A DNA stretch of 64,000 nucleotides, from assembly GCA_025766275.1 (NCBI GenBank), contig JAFKAC010000008.1, forward strand, positions 248,001-312,000. Direction: 5' to 3'. The notes under the pieces are model-generated. The model made no database searches. It saw only the letters and a program-made list of their open reading frames with translations, and was not told where the DNA came from. The stretch comes from Lactarius indigo. Its lineage: Eukaryota; Basidiomycota; Agaricomycetes; Russulales; Russulaceae. Shown here piece after piece: positions 19,937 through 30,682 of the stretch. Position numbers and translations under genes: made by a program. Every line of letters starts with the position of its first letter. Position 1 is the first letter of the stretch.

Positions 19937-22462
19937 ATGGTCCGGTCATGGAAACCCTCCGCGGTCCATCCTGCTTCTAATCGCTTCGGCCCACGCGCAA
20001 CTAGGTCCGGTCCTCGTTCAGAAGATGCACAACCGAACGAATCCGTGAACAGGCGCCAGAGGCTCCCACCTACGATCAATAGCAGCCGGCGAGCATGGTG
20101 GCGACCCCCAGTTTCCCACCGGAACGTACAGCTCGCAATCCGGGGACGTACTGGGTCTAGTACGCGGCGTGCGCTGTCATCCACCTCAGCTGTTCCTTAC
20201 GCACGGCCACGGTCTCCAGCCACTACAAGCGACACAGGATGTCCAAACACCCCTGAGTCCCCCGTTGACACAATGCCGAGACCACCGAGACAAGGTCACT
20301 CTGCATCAACGCCGTCAATGCCAGAATCGGGGTTTCCGGCCCCTAAGCGTCAGAAACCCGAGGGCTCTCCTCGCGTGGAGATAAAGCATGAAATTCCAAC
20401 CGAGACGACGGGATCAAATTTTGTGCCGTCTGTATCACCGGTGTCATCCGAGACCCTCGTTAGCAACCCCAAGGTCAAGGTGGAACGCGGCATCTCGCCA
20501 GAACTGTGCTCAAATCCTCAACTCAACACGTCCGGTTCCAGAAGATATGCGCCCCTTCCGCTGGAGTGTAGGAAATCACACCCCAATCATACAGCGGCGA
20601 GGTCCGCATGGGCCAGAAAGGAGCAGGAGGCGTTGAGAAGGCTTGGTTTGAGAGTGGTGCGGTCATTTATCAGGTTTGTGGCGATCACTCTACCCCATCC
20701 ATTCCTCACATGTCGTCATTGTCCTCGCAGGGAGGATGGAATGGTGATCGACTGGTGCGTTCATTGGGGTACATTCTCCGAGGTATCCGTGTTAAGAGTA
20801 CCTCAATCAGGGAGGCCATCGACTCCGAGCCCACAGACCCAGCTGCCGTTATCGAACGCGCACTACTGCTTAACGACGCTGCAATACGAGATCCCCCTAT
20901 TATATCCTCCAAGCGAGCGACATCACCTCTGTCACCCGCGTCCCAAAGTACGGAACGGCGTCAACTAGAAGTTCTTGCTGATCTACCTTCAGTCGAATAT
21001 CCCGGTGCCGACGCGAACCAAATACGTGGCCCTTCTAGTATTCCCAGCGCAGATGGACGGCATCAAAGTCAAATACAAACCACGCATCTGGACACAGGAG
21101 ATAGCACCAGTGTCCATACATCGACCCCTATCGACCGTTTTCCAGAGGGGGGTTTACGAGATAATGCACCTATTGCCGCGTTGCCCCCTTTTAGTTCTTC
21201 CTCTCGTCACCCCCGCTCGCCCATGCGCCACCAAACTACAAACGACGTTCTTTTGCGCCCAACGCCCCCATCGAGTCAGCGAGCATCGAGCTCCCAATCT
21301 ACTCGTCTTCTCCATGGTCATAGCTCCTCTCCTCAGCCCTTTTCCTCGCCCCCTCCCTCACAGCACGCCTTAAATACCCTGCATCACATACTGCAGCTCA
21401 AACGGCAGATCAGTCGGACTTCCAGTTCGACAGGGCCTCCTGCCGTGTCGCCGTCGCCATCATGTCCCTTGCGGAAGCTATATCCTACATTATCGAAGGA
21501 ACCACAGCCCAATAGTCTATCGAATAAACGACCTACGGAATCGTCTGCAGATGTCGTTGCTGCCGCGTTGAACGAGAGCGCACGGCTGAGCCAAGGGGGA
21601 TTGGGTAGAGCCTCAGCCTCGAGCACGCCGTTGCGGGTGTACAAGAAACGCCGGTTGCTTGGGGATGGACAAAATCTCTCGTCGCACAACGAGCCAAGAC
21701 GTCGAGAGCGAGTCCGAGATTCGCTGTCTCCCGCCGGGCCCTCATCTCCGCCCATTGCAGCTCTGGGTCATGATATAGGGTCACTTCTTGGGGGCCCGCT
21801 TCCAGAGCTTACACCGAGCGTTAGCGGCGACGAATTAGACTTGTCCTATCCACCCTCTCCCAAGCCGCCCATTCTTGACACGAACTCTCCCCACCCCTCA
21901 GCCTCAGCCTCAGCGCCGCTGCCCACGGAGCCGCTACGGCCAGTGGAGCCCTCGGAACCTGTCGCGGGTGCTTCTTCGCTCTTGAATTTCGAGCGGCTCC
22001 CATCTGAAGAGAAGGAGTCAGCCGGGCTTCAGTACGTTGCACGGTACTGCCGGACGCTTGACACGGATCGGCGTGCGCTTGGCGAGGCGTACGCCCCCGA
22101 TGCGACTTTCTCGTGTCCTGAGCGCAGTCTGCGCGCACAAGGCCGCGACGGCATCCTGGATGCCCTGACGACGTTGGGGGACGGTTTCTTCTGTTCGGTG
22201 AGCAAGCTGAAGTACGAGGTATCTTTTGTTTCTGGCGTCGGTACACTGCTCGTTGGCAAGCAGGATGAGGAGGTGGGGTATACCATGAACTTTGTGCTAC
22301 AACCCGGGGATCACGAAGATAGGTCGGTAATAAGTTTTTTTTCTTATCAACTTCCGGTGGTGTTGATCTTTATTTTATTTCCTTAGGGAACCCGAACGAG
22401 ACACGGGACAGTGGCCCCTTGTAGCCATTATGCATCAGATAGTACTCAGAGAAGGCTCTTGA
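19937..22462 (+). CDS. Disordered protein with C-terminal NTF2-like domain
   Basis: Exons 19937-20673, 20731-20754 (24 nt), 20799-22322 and 22387-22462 close in phase (~786 residues). The N-terminal ~640 residues are Ser/Pro/Arg-rich and probably disordered, with one conserved-looking helix near 230-255 (ARKEQEALRRLGLRVVRSFI). The last ~140 residues look like an NTF2-type fold: GLQYVARYCRTLDTDRRALG, AYAPDATFSC, VGYTMNFVLQPG and WPLVAIMHQIVLRE. That pattern is like the NTF2-like domain of Mex67/NXF mRNA exporters, but the leucine-rich repeats of those proteins are not visible, so it is not an NXF. The second intron and the exact start are the least certain parts. A role in RNA or nuclear transport is only a guess. 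Confidence 0.65.
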
Positions 22463-22820
22463 CGGTCTGGCCTGCCGAAGTGTTCGGAGATGTGACGAAT
22501 ACTGTAGGATGGTTTATTGTACTGGTAGCAACTAACAATAGGATTCACCAGGATGTCTCTCCCAGATCTTTTGATGCTGTCCCCCACCCATTGTTCAGAC
22601 AGCACCTGGTTGTCGGACACCTCGAATGTCTCGTTCACTCCTTGTCCGATCCCTACAAAATTAGGTGTACACCATCTAGTACCAAATTTTTAACATGCTC
22701 CAGGTGCCTTTGAAATGCACCCACAACAATCATGATCAATTTGGGTGAAGATCGTCCAAGTTGGCTCTCGTTGTGTAATTGACTGTGACTTGTCCATGCC
22801 AGACAACTGTGACGACCATC
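22463..22820. other. Intergenic upstream of CRN relic
   Basis: No feature is supported in these ~360 bp apart from the 3' flank of the NTF2-like gene. Confidence 0.5.
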
Positions 22821-24571
22821 ATGTCCACTTCTATCGCGCCCAACTGCCTGGCTCTTGGGGAGGATCCCAAGCGCATCTTCTCGGTCCAGGTCCCCGGCAC
22901 CGAGACTGTCAGCGATCTCAGGAGAGCGATAAAGAACAAAAAGAAGAATACTTTCTGCCACATTGACGCCAACACCTTTGACCTATGGGAAGTCTCTATC
23001 CCCGTCGATGAACTTTTAGAAGCGTTTGGGGCTCAAGAAAAGACGCCACTACTGGCTGTGGAGAGGTTATCGGGAGTCTTTTCGGAAAAAAATCGAGGAT
23101 GAACACCTCCACATCGTCGTGCAACCACCTGTCAGTGTTATCCAGACAAATGAACCTCCGCGGCTTAAGCTAAATTGTTTAGTACTTGGCGAGGATCGCA
23201 GCAACGTCTTCTCAGTCAAGATCCCCGGTACCGAGAATGTCAGCACCCTCAAGAAAACGGTCAAGGATAAAAACGAAGAATGCTGTTCGAGTTGACGCCC
23301 ACACCCTCACCTTTTGGCAGGTTTCCGTCTCTGCCAACGGCGATCTCAAACTGGAACTCAGCAAGCTCGACTTGGCCGATGAAAGGTCTTTATCGCCGAC
23401 GCGGCTGTTATCGAGTGTCTTCTTGCATCCTATTCTTCCGGGGCAAGTATACATTGTTGTGAGGTCTCTCGCCAGCCCGCAAGTCCGAGTGGCTTCCCAT
23501 GCATTTCGACGGCGCCTTCACAGAGGTCTGTCGAAGCGTCGAAGCTCTGGTAGTTCTTAAAGAGGGCAAGAACGAAGTTGGCACAGGCGGCTGTGACCCA
23601 TCACACGAGTGTACCGTGGGCTTTCGTTCATACTACGCACGAAAGGAGGTACGTCCATTCCTGCCATTCCCGATAGATCCTCTTGTCTCACATGTTGTAG
23701 ATAGAGCCGATCCGTGATAGTTGTTTCTACCCGAGTTTCTCGATCGCTCTCGCAAGCCCTCGGATGTGTATCTTCGGGGGCGGTTTTCGTTGAGAGCGCG
23801 GTCGTCCAGCAGCAGTGACGGATTTCATCTGGATCGGTGGTCGTCCCCACGACGACCGCAAACTTGAGTCGGTGACGCGTATTCTGGCATCGCTTGACAC
23901 AGGGATAACGGAATTGCAAGAGTTTTTATAAGGCGCTATCCCGCTGTGGTTTACGACACGATCCCCGACGGTTTTTCCCTTTTATTTGGCACTACTCTGT
24001 TGAAGGACGTGACGTCAACCTTCTCCTACAAGAGCTATCTTTTCCCAGACACCCCGAACACTCCGAAAAGCCCCTTCGTGGCCGTATCCATCGCTACCAC
24101 GAAACTGAAGTCGGACGTCGAGATATTATTGTCAAGTCTAATCAAAGATATAACGCCGAAGCACATCGCCTCCTTGCGGCATCAGGCCTTGCTCCTAAAT
24201 TTTTATACTGCTCGGAGGAGGGTCCTAGTCCCATTGACCTCGCTGGATCGACCATGGTCGTCATGGAATACATCGACGGAAAGACTGTTCATGAACGGTA
24301 CGGCAACAACCACCTTCGCAGCGCATTTTCGATCTGGTTAAGACACCTACCCCATCTTGTTGAATGACGCTCACAACACACCCAGCAGTATCGACTGGCA
24401 CCCGACGTCAAGAGAGGTGGTAGGATGGCGAAAGAGCATGAAAGTTAACAGATTGAGACCTCGATCGGACATCGCGTCTTTGCACAACCCGCCACTAGCC
24501 ATGACTTCAACTCTACTCGGAAAACGTAAAGCGCGAGCCTCAGACGATGAGGAGAATGAAGCTGAAGACGT
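22821..24571 (+). pseudogene. Decayed Crinkler (CRN)-like gene with duplicated header and kinase-like C-terminus
   Basis: The ATG at 22821 opens a Crinkler-type ubiquitin-like header (CLALGEDPKRIFSVQVPG, TFDLWEVSIP). That frame stops at 23100-23102. A second header copy follows in another frame from about 23103 (CLVLGEDRSNVFSVKIPG), stops, and is continued in a third frame (DAHTLTFWQVSVSANG, then PGQVYIVV). Downstream, pieces of the CRN-associated kinase-like region appear in alternating frames: IIVKSNQRYNAEAHRLL and MVVMEYIDGKTVHERYG near 24130-24300, and a terminal VKRGGRMAKEHE near 24408-24445. At least four frame changes and several stops show that it is broken. In basidiomycetes such genes form variable families with roles proposed in conflict or host interaction. 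This copy is probably not expressed as a full protein. Confidence 0.75.
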
Positions 24572-25925
24572 ATGAAGAAATCGAGACCAATACTGTATAT
24601 CGTACAAGTAGTACTTCACAGAGTATATTCCCATATCCTGTGGTTCGTCACCGAGTAATAGATTCCGCCCGAGGGAAGAATAAAATTAATAGAGAGATAA
24701 CAAGAAACATGGAAATGCAGACGCGCAGACGCAGACTTGGACGCAGACGGAGATCGTTACAATAACGTGATCTTCATTTTCGTTATCGACATCGACCTTT
24801 ACAATTAATGATCGAAGACTAACAAGTGAGATAGTATCGTTTCGAGGACCATGTGGTCCTTACACCACCTCGTTCGCTTGCAGCTTTGGTAGGGCTTGCC
24901 GGTGCCGCCGCTCAGAGGTGTTCCGCACGCGACCCCAACAACACCCACGACGATGCCGCCGCCGGAGCACTCTGCCAACACAAGCTGCGTGCGACCCCAA
25001 TCACCGCGACGACGCGACGAAGGGGGAGGGGGGTGAATGTCCTGTTTATGGAGGCCAATAAAAAAGTAAATAAAATAAAAATAAAAGAAAGTCTATCCAA
25101 ATACCACTAGATCTCAGACTTGAGCGTGTCGAGCGACGACGCTGCTTGACCTTCTGTTCTCTGGGATGGAGACCATCAGGATGGAATAAAATACCATATG
25201 CATTGCGGATAGACGGTCGTGGTCGCATGTAGCCACGCATCACGTCTGTCGTTGTAGAAATCGATTGCTATGTGACCCCGCTCTCCCCGTTCCGGTGTTT
25301 GTCGGCATCAAAGGCACATCGAAGGGGAACAGAAATACATACCTCGTCTTCGCGATCTCAATGCCACAACGTTCCAGCCCCGATCTTGCATAATGGGCGC
25401 ATATCCAGGTCACTACAAAATATAGTTCATGTGGCCGTGTCGCATGAAGTATGTTATGCGACATACTTCGCGAGACACGGCCACATGAGGACGAAACAAG
25501 AATGAGGCACTGGCAAAGGGAAGTATTCTAGAGTTCGTGATCGTTCATGTTAGCCCGTGAATGTCAGTAATAGCACAAGCAAAGCCAAAGTGTAGGCTAC
25601 TGTGCCCTGAAAAAGATAATAGTCAAAGTACTTATTCAACCAGAATTCCGAACCATACTCCAGAGCTGTCTCCTTGATCGAGCCATTTGTCTGCTTCCGT
25701 CCCAAAAAGAGGTGCGAAGTCGATAAGAGTTCTGAGTTGGGCCAAAGGTACAACATCTCCCAAAGTTTCGCCGTCATTCTGCCAAGCATGATTCAAAAGG
25801 TATATGTTGGTGGGCGAAATTGGGAGACGGTAGATGTAAGTCGTAGTCAAGCAATCTGATGCCCTGAACGCGGACCGCATTGGCCGAAAGCCCAAATTCC
25901 CAACGCCCACGTGCTGCTCACTTTC
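24572..25925. other. Intergenic, A/T-rich, with hairpin
   Basis: About 1350 bp without a supportable gene. It contains GCAGACG-like tandem units near 24716-24752, an A-rich stretch near 25058-25093, and the hairpin at 25427-25488. Confidence 0.5.
25427..25488. repeat. 62-nt near-perfect inverted repeat (hairpin)
   Basis: The left arm TCATGTGGCCGTGTC pairs perfectly with GACACGGCCACATGA. Inside it a second perfect stem, GAAGTATGT with ACATACTTC, closes a 6-nt loop TATGCG. Between the stems lies a 4x4 mismatch (GCAT/GCGA). The whole could form a 24-bp stem as DNA cruciform or RNA. No ORF spans it. Confidence 0.85.
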
Positions 25926-28050
25926 ATGGCTCTTCCAACGCACGGTCGTGTTCTTCTTGACACAACTGCAGGCGACATTGACATCGAATTATGGTCCAAA
26001 GTACGTGCCTCCAAATTCGCATCCGTTCGACGACGCATTGCGAATGTCACGCACCCTGCAGGAAGCGCCGAAAGCATGCAGGAATTTCATTGCATTGGCC
26101 ATGGAAGGTGCGCGCGTCCCCCTTGTCTTAGCGGTACGATAGCGCTCTGACTTCCTGTGCCCACGCAAGGCTATTATGACGGCGTGATCTTCCACCGGTA
26201 CCTTTCAACACGCGTTCCCTGTTACTTAGGCACCTGTTGCTCATTGACGCCGTCTTTTCAAAGGGTGGTTCCCGATTTCCTCGTGCAGACGGGCGACAGA
26301 ACAGGCTCGGGCTCAGGTGGGGAGTCTTTTTTCGGAGGTGCGTCTTCTTTTCTCTTTCTTGCGCTGTGTTCATTCTCCTCCGCGTGACGTGCGGTCGGTT
26401 GCGCCGAACAGAACCGTTCGAGGATGAGGTCCACCCGCGGCTGCGCTTTGCGCATCGGGGCCTCGTAGGGATGGCAAACAATGGTTCAAAGAATTCCAAC
26501 GATTCTCAGTTTTTCATAACTCTCGGTGCGTAATTTTTCTTTGCCGCGACCGTGCTCTCTCGTCGAACTCTCAAATGGCCGTAGACCGCGCGGATGAACT
26601 ACAGGGAAAGCACACGCTGTTTGGACGCTGTGTTGGGGATACGATATACAGTGCGTCTCTCATACGTGTGTTCCCCATGAAACCGCCGTTGACACCCGCT
26701 TAACTCCAGATGTCATGAAGATCGGAGCGATGGGTATGTGACAGTTCGCCCTCCCAGACGCGATCGTGAAAAAGAATTGATTATCTACAGAACTTGATGA
26801 CAACGGGCGCCCTGTATAGTATGTCTCGACCTAAATTTCATCGTATCTATTGACGTTTGAATTCCTTGCCGTAAAGCCCGCCCAAGATCAAAACTGTACG
26901 AATAATTGACAATCCGTTTGATGATATTGTACCACGGATTACCGCCGAGGAAAAGCGGGTGCAACAGCGGGCGCGTCAGGCAGCAATCCGCGAAAGGGAG
27001 GAGATCATACGGAGAAAGGGGGCTAAAAAGTGTGTGTCAGTCGTCCCCCTAAAGTAACCGCAGCTGAGAGAATTCAGAGACACCAAGCTCTTAAGTTTTG
27101 GTGCCGATGCAGATGAGGAAGCAGAGGGTGTGTCCACAGTAATCAAGAAAAAGAGTGTTGCCCGCCCAGATTGTGAGTAGTTGGATGTTATGATTGCCAC
27201 CTACTGAATTCACCTTGATACGTAGTGGTGGAAAACCTTGATCAACAAAGTATCCCAATGCTGGACATGTTCCCATCGAAATCAGAGAAAGTTACCCGCG
27301 GCGAATCAAAACGCGAGTCAGTACGTGTTCGAACTGCTGATGTTAACCAACGAGATGCGACGGTCCATAGGATGCACTGACCACTAACCCGAGTGACGAA
27401 AACGTGGATTTGTCAAAAATACGAGAAGCCCACCAAAGGGAAAAGGCTGCTAGTGGGTATGTGTCGCTTCGTAAAACTTTCTCCACGCAGATTCAATAAC
27501 TGAAACCGATACCGACTTAAGCTCCGCCCGCCAAACTGAGATTGAGAGAATGGAAGCTGAAGTCAAGCGATTGGCACGGCAGCGGGATGGTGAGGATAGC
27601 GACGAAGATCGAAACGTGAAGAAAGCAAAGAAACGATCACAGCTTGACGAAGAGCTTGCCAAGTACCAAAAAGGCCGTGGCGTTCACCGGAAAGGGCAGA
27701 ACAAAGACGAATCGAACGTACTGGCGGTGCTGGCGGGGTTTAGGAGTAAATTGCAAACATCGGTCACTGCGCAGGATGAGGAGGCAGATCAAGAATTGGG
27801 CGGTGCAGCCGGCGATGTCGGGGAACAGGGGATCGAGGGAGGGACAGGAATAGAGTTGGACAATGACCGGGGTTTCATGGGACACCTGCTGAATTTCCCA
27901 AAAGGTAATGAGGAAGAAGTACAGAAGGCCGAGCGGGAGTACGAGGTTATTGACCCGCGGGTCCGAAGCGCCCAAGCACGACAAGAGGAGCGGGAGCGGA
28001 AGCATGCGAGTCGGATAGGTAAAGGACCCGTGAGACACGGACGCCGTTGA
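25926..28050 (+). CDS. CWC27: Spliceosomal cyclophilin-type protein Cwc27
   Basis: This is a homologue of Cwc27, a cyclophilin-fold protein of activated spliceosomes. Thirteen exons close in phase: 25926-26000, 26062-26107, 26170-26197, 26264-26337, 26412-26525, 26585-26650, 26710-26733, 26791-26818, 26877-27029, 27078-27172, 27226-27320, 27371-27452 and 27491-28050 (~479 residues). The cyclophilin domain (~1-165) shows THGRVLLDTTAGDIDIELW, VVPDFLVQTGDRTGSGSGG, GLVGMANNGSKNSNDSQFF and ELQGKHTLFGRCVGDTIY. The active-site Trp of cyclophilin A is Glu here (ADELQGKH), as in other Cwc27 proteins, so isomerase activity is doubtful. The tail contains KLLSFGADADEE, DLSKIREAHQ, and a lysine-rich C-terminus with GFMGHLLNFPK. 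The start is provisional because homologues have a few extra N-terminal residues. Confidence 0.93.
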
Positions 28051-28304
28051 CATAATACGAATGACGTGGTGGCCGGTCTGCGGCCGAAAGACAAATATTT
28101 GTAAGAGTATTGTTGGGCGATGAGCCACCTGGGCTCGCCGGAACCGAGACCGAGGCCGAGACTGGCCGTCCGAAATCGTTGATATTTTACGTCTCGTTAG
28201 TCGTTACCCCATTCCCAGCATCAGTCAGTCCGTGCCCCTCACTTCCCATCCCAGCCCTCATACCGTCCAGTCCCTCCAGTTACACTCCTCTCTCTCTCAT
28301 CCTC

Positions 28305-29629
28305 ATGGCCACCAAAGCTGCTTATAAACGCGTGCGTCTTCTACTTCTTCAGCTTCTTCCTTTAATTTACAATGTTCCCCGCATCAGCTCTCGAAGGAGT
28401 ATATTACCATGCAGAGGGAGCCACCCCCTTTCGTCTGGGCAGCACCCGAAGAGAAAGACATCTTGACCTGTGCGCCTATCCATTCCCACGTCACCCATTA
28501 CATTGCTCACTCTTCACTTGGACAGGGAATTATATTATCGTACGAGCGCTCAAAACTAAAAACACACTGCGGGTGGCTGACACTCTTGACCTCCTCTTCC
28601 AGCACGGCCCACCAGATTCTCCCTATGTCGGCGGCGAGTACCATGGGGTACTCCTGTTCCCGTCAGAATACCCCTTCAAGCCACCAGGTATCAAGGTTGG
28701 TTGCCTTGCATCAGCATTGGGATCCACGCCCTCACCATGCGTTCTTAGATGTACACGCCGTCTGGTCGTTTCCAACCAGACAAGAAAATCTGTTTTTCCA
28801 TGTCTGATTTCCACCCTGGTTCTGTGCGTCGATTTCCCTTCATTACCTACGAGTACGTCGCTTATGTGGATCCTATCTATAGTGGAATCCTGCGTGGAGC
28901 GTTGCCACAATGTGAGATCTGCAGTATACGTGGCACTATCCAAGCTCTTATCTTGACTTTGTTTCTCTTTTTTGTCCTTTAGATTGACCGGCCTCGTGTC
29001 TTTTATGCTCTCAAATGAGATGACAACCGGCTCCGTCACCACTTCGGACACAGACAAAAGAGTGTATGCGAGCCGAAGTCATGCTTGGAATTTGCAACAA
29101 AGGAGGTTCAGGGAGGCATTTCCCGAGGTAAGCACACGCCTTCTGGTCGTGCAAGTGCTGTGCCGTCTGTTGGCATTGCCTTCAAAAGTCTAACTACTCT
29201 TGATCGATGGACCGGAAATCTCCGATCTCTATTCCTACCTGGTGGGAACCTTTGTTACTAATTCGTCTTGCCTATTTCCAGTACTGCACACCGTCGCGCC
29301 GACCGTTGCCGAACATGGGTGAGAAGGAGCGTGGCTTGCCGGACACGCCATCATCCGAAACCTCATCCTCGGTATCTGCTACACCCGCGGCGCGTCAACC
29401 CCAAACTCCCACGCTGAAGCTAGCATTGGCTGCGCAACAGCCCGTACTTGTTCCCAAGACAGTCGGCGTCATTCGCCCGCGGAAAGGACGAGCCGTCACC
29501 ATGCCTGGTGCGGGAGACGGCAGTCGCGGCTGGGCAGCCAGTTGGAGACAAGTTGTGTGGGAGAAGTGGCGTTGGGGGGTCCTTATCGCACTCGCCGTGG
29601 TTGTCTCTCGTATCACGACCAGTACTTGA
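28305..29629 (+). CDS. UBC6: ER tail-anchored ubiquitin-conjugating enzyme Ubc6
   Basis: This is an E2 enzyme of ER-associated degradation, anchored by its C-terminus with the catalytic domain in the cytosol. Eight exons close in phase: 28305-28331, 28388-28469, 28526-28539 (14 nt), 28603-28695, 28749-28823, 28883-28911, 28983-29127 and 29282-29629 (270 residues). The UBC domain (~1-150) contains [60 protein letters not shown] with the catalytic Cys, and [18 protein letters not shown] Ser/Pro/Thr linker is followed by a single hydrophobic segment [14 protein letters not shown] and a six-residue tail, the tail anchor. AATAAA lies at 29859-29864. It follows CWC27 by 254 bp on the same strand. 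Confidence 0.95.
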
Positions 29630-29993
29630 ATGGACCCACCCACCATACGACAAACTCCTCAACCAGTCCTTTCTCCTCGATGCGAAGTATCTCAAACATT
29701 TACGACACTCCTTTAACGTTTCTCTTGATTCTTAGATCGCGTCCCCAAGTTTTCTTCACTTGGATCACGACGTGATCATTCTGCGCACCCTCACTCTCCT
29801 TGGTCTTAGCTGTTGCAATGTCGTTTTTTTTAGCAGGTTTTCTCTCCTTTATGCTATCAATAAATTTGTGTACAATGTTATAAAAGGCTCTGAAAATAAT
29901 TCATCCATGTTTCTACTCAGAACTGTTAAAGTGACGGTCGCAATGCGGCTGCGGGCGGAGGACGCCAAATGGCGAAGTCCAAAGCCTAATACC

Positions 29994-30682
29994 TTAGATA
30001 GACGCATCCGCGGTCCATAGTCTGCCAATCGGTGAATCAGTACCCTGGGCAAGCGGCTCAATATGGATCCAGATATCGTGCGCGACAGCATTCTGGTCCC
30101 GTCCCGCATCGATCGTCACCCAGCCTGGCGTCTCGTTCCCCATGCTCTTAAAAAGAGTACGGACCCGCGCCTGCAGCGCCTCCTTCTCATAGCGCTCGGC
30201 ACCGAAGCCACCGCGCGCGGCCGCCTGCTCAGGCTCAAGGTCGAGGAAGAGCGTGAGATCGGGCGTGGGGAGCTCGACGTCCGGCGCGCGGCACCACGCA
30301 AGTGGGAGGCCCTTCGCGGCGGAAAACGCGACGCCGGAGAAGGCGTAACGGTCGCAGAGGACGGTCGTGCCAGCTACGAGCTGCGCTTCGAGCGCGCGCG
30401 CGGCCTCCCATCGGTTTGCGGAGAAGAGTAGGTGCACGGCGCGGTCGTCGAGCTCGGAAGTGCCGCGCAGGTACGCGTCGATCATCTGCCCAGTGCCGGT
30501 CGTGCGATCTGGGAGGCCGTGAGTGAGGGGCGGTGTGGGTGGGTTCAGGACGACGGACCTGGGAACTTGCGTCGCGCGACGGATACCCCGTTTGAGGCGA
30601 GACGGGCGGCGAGTAGCTCGGTCTGCGTGGTCTTTCCTGACCTGTCGAGGCCCTCGATGACGATGAATGCACCTCGGGTCAT
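29994..30682 (-). CDS. CDC8: Thymidylate kinase
   Basis: This enzyme phosphorylates dTMP to dTDP with ATP in the cytosol or nucleus, an essential step of dTTP synthesis. Two exons, 30682-30559 and 30508-29994, give 212 residues, the usual length. The P-loop is GLDRSGKTT at the N-terminus, followed by FPDRTTGTGQMIDAYLRG (dTMP-binding DRT/R), the DRYAFSGVAFSAAKGL motif, LFLDLEPEQAAARGGFG, and the lid helix ERYEKEALQARV. The 49-nt intron splits the Asp codon of the PDRTT motif. It converges on UBC6 with about 360 bp between stop codons. Confidence 0.95.

Noticed and set aside
19931..20968. Single long ORF as the NTF2-like gene's first exon up to 20968
   Set aside because: The frame past 20673 loses the protein pattern, and joining by GT..AG introns to the downstream frame restores a continuous protein.
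27445..27495. CWC27 donor at GTATGT (27457)
   Set aside because: It throws the next exon out of frame. The GTGGGT donor at 27453 keeps the reading frame and the family sequence.
30541..30682. Apparent frameshift near the start of the thymidylate kinase
   Set aside because: It came from mis-joining lines. The correct reading passes from the P-loop through RLASNGVSVARRKFP into the intron without any break.
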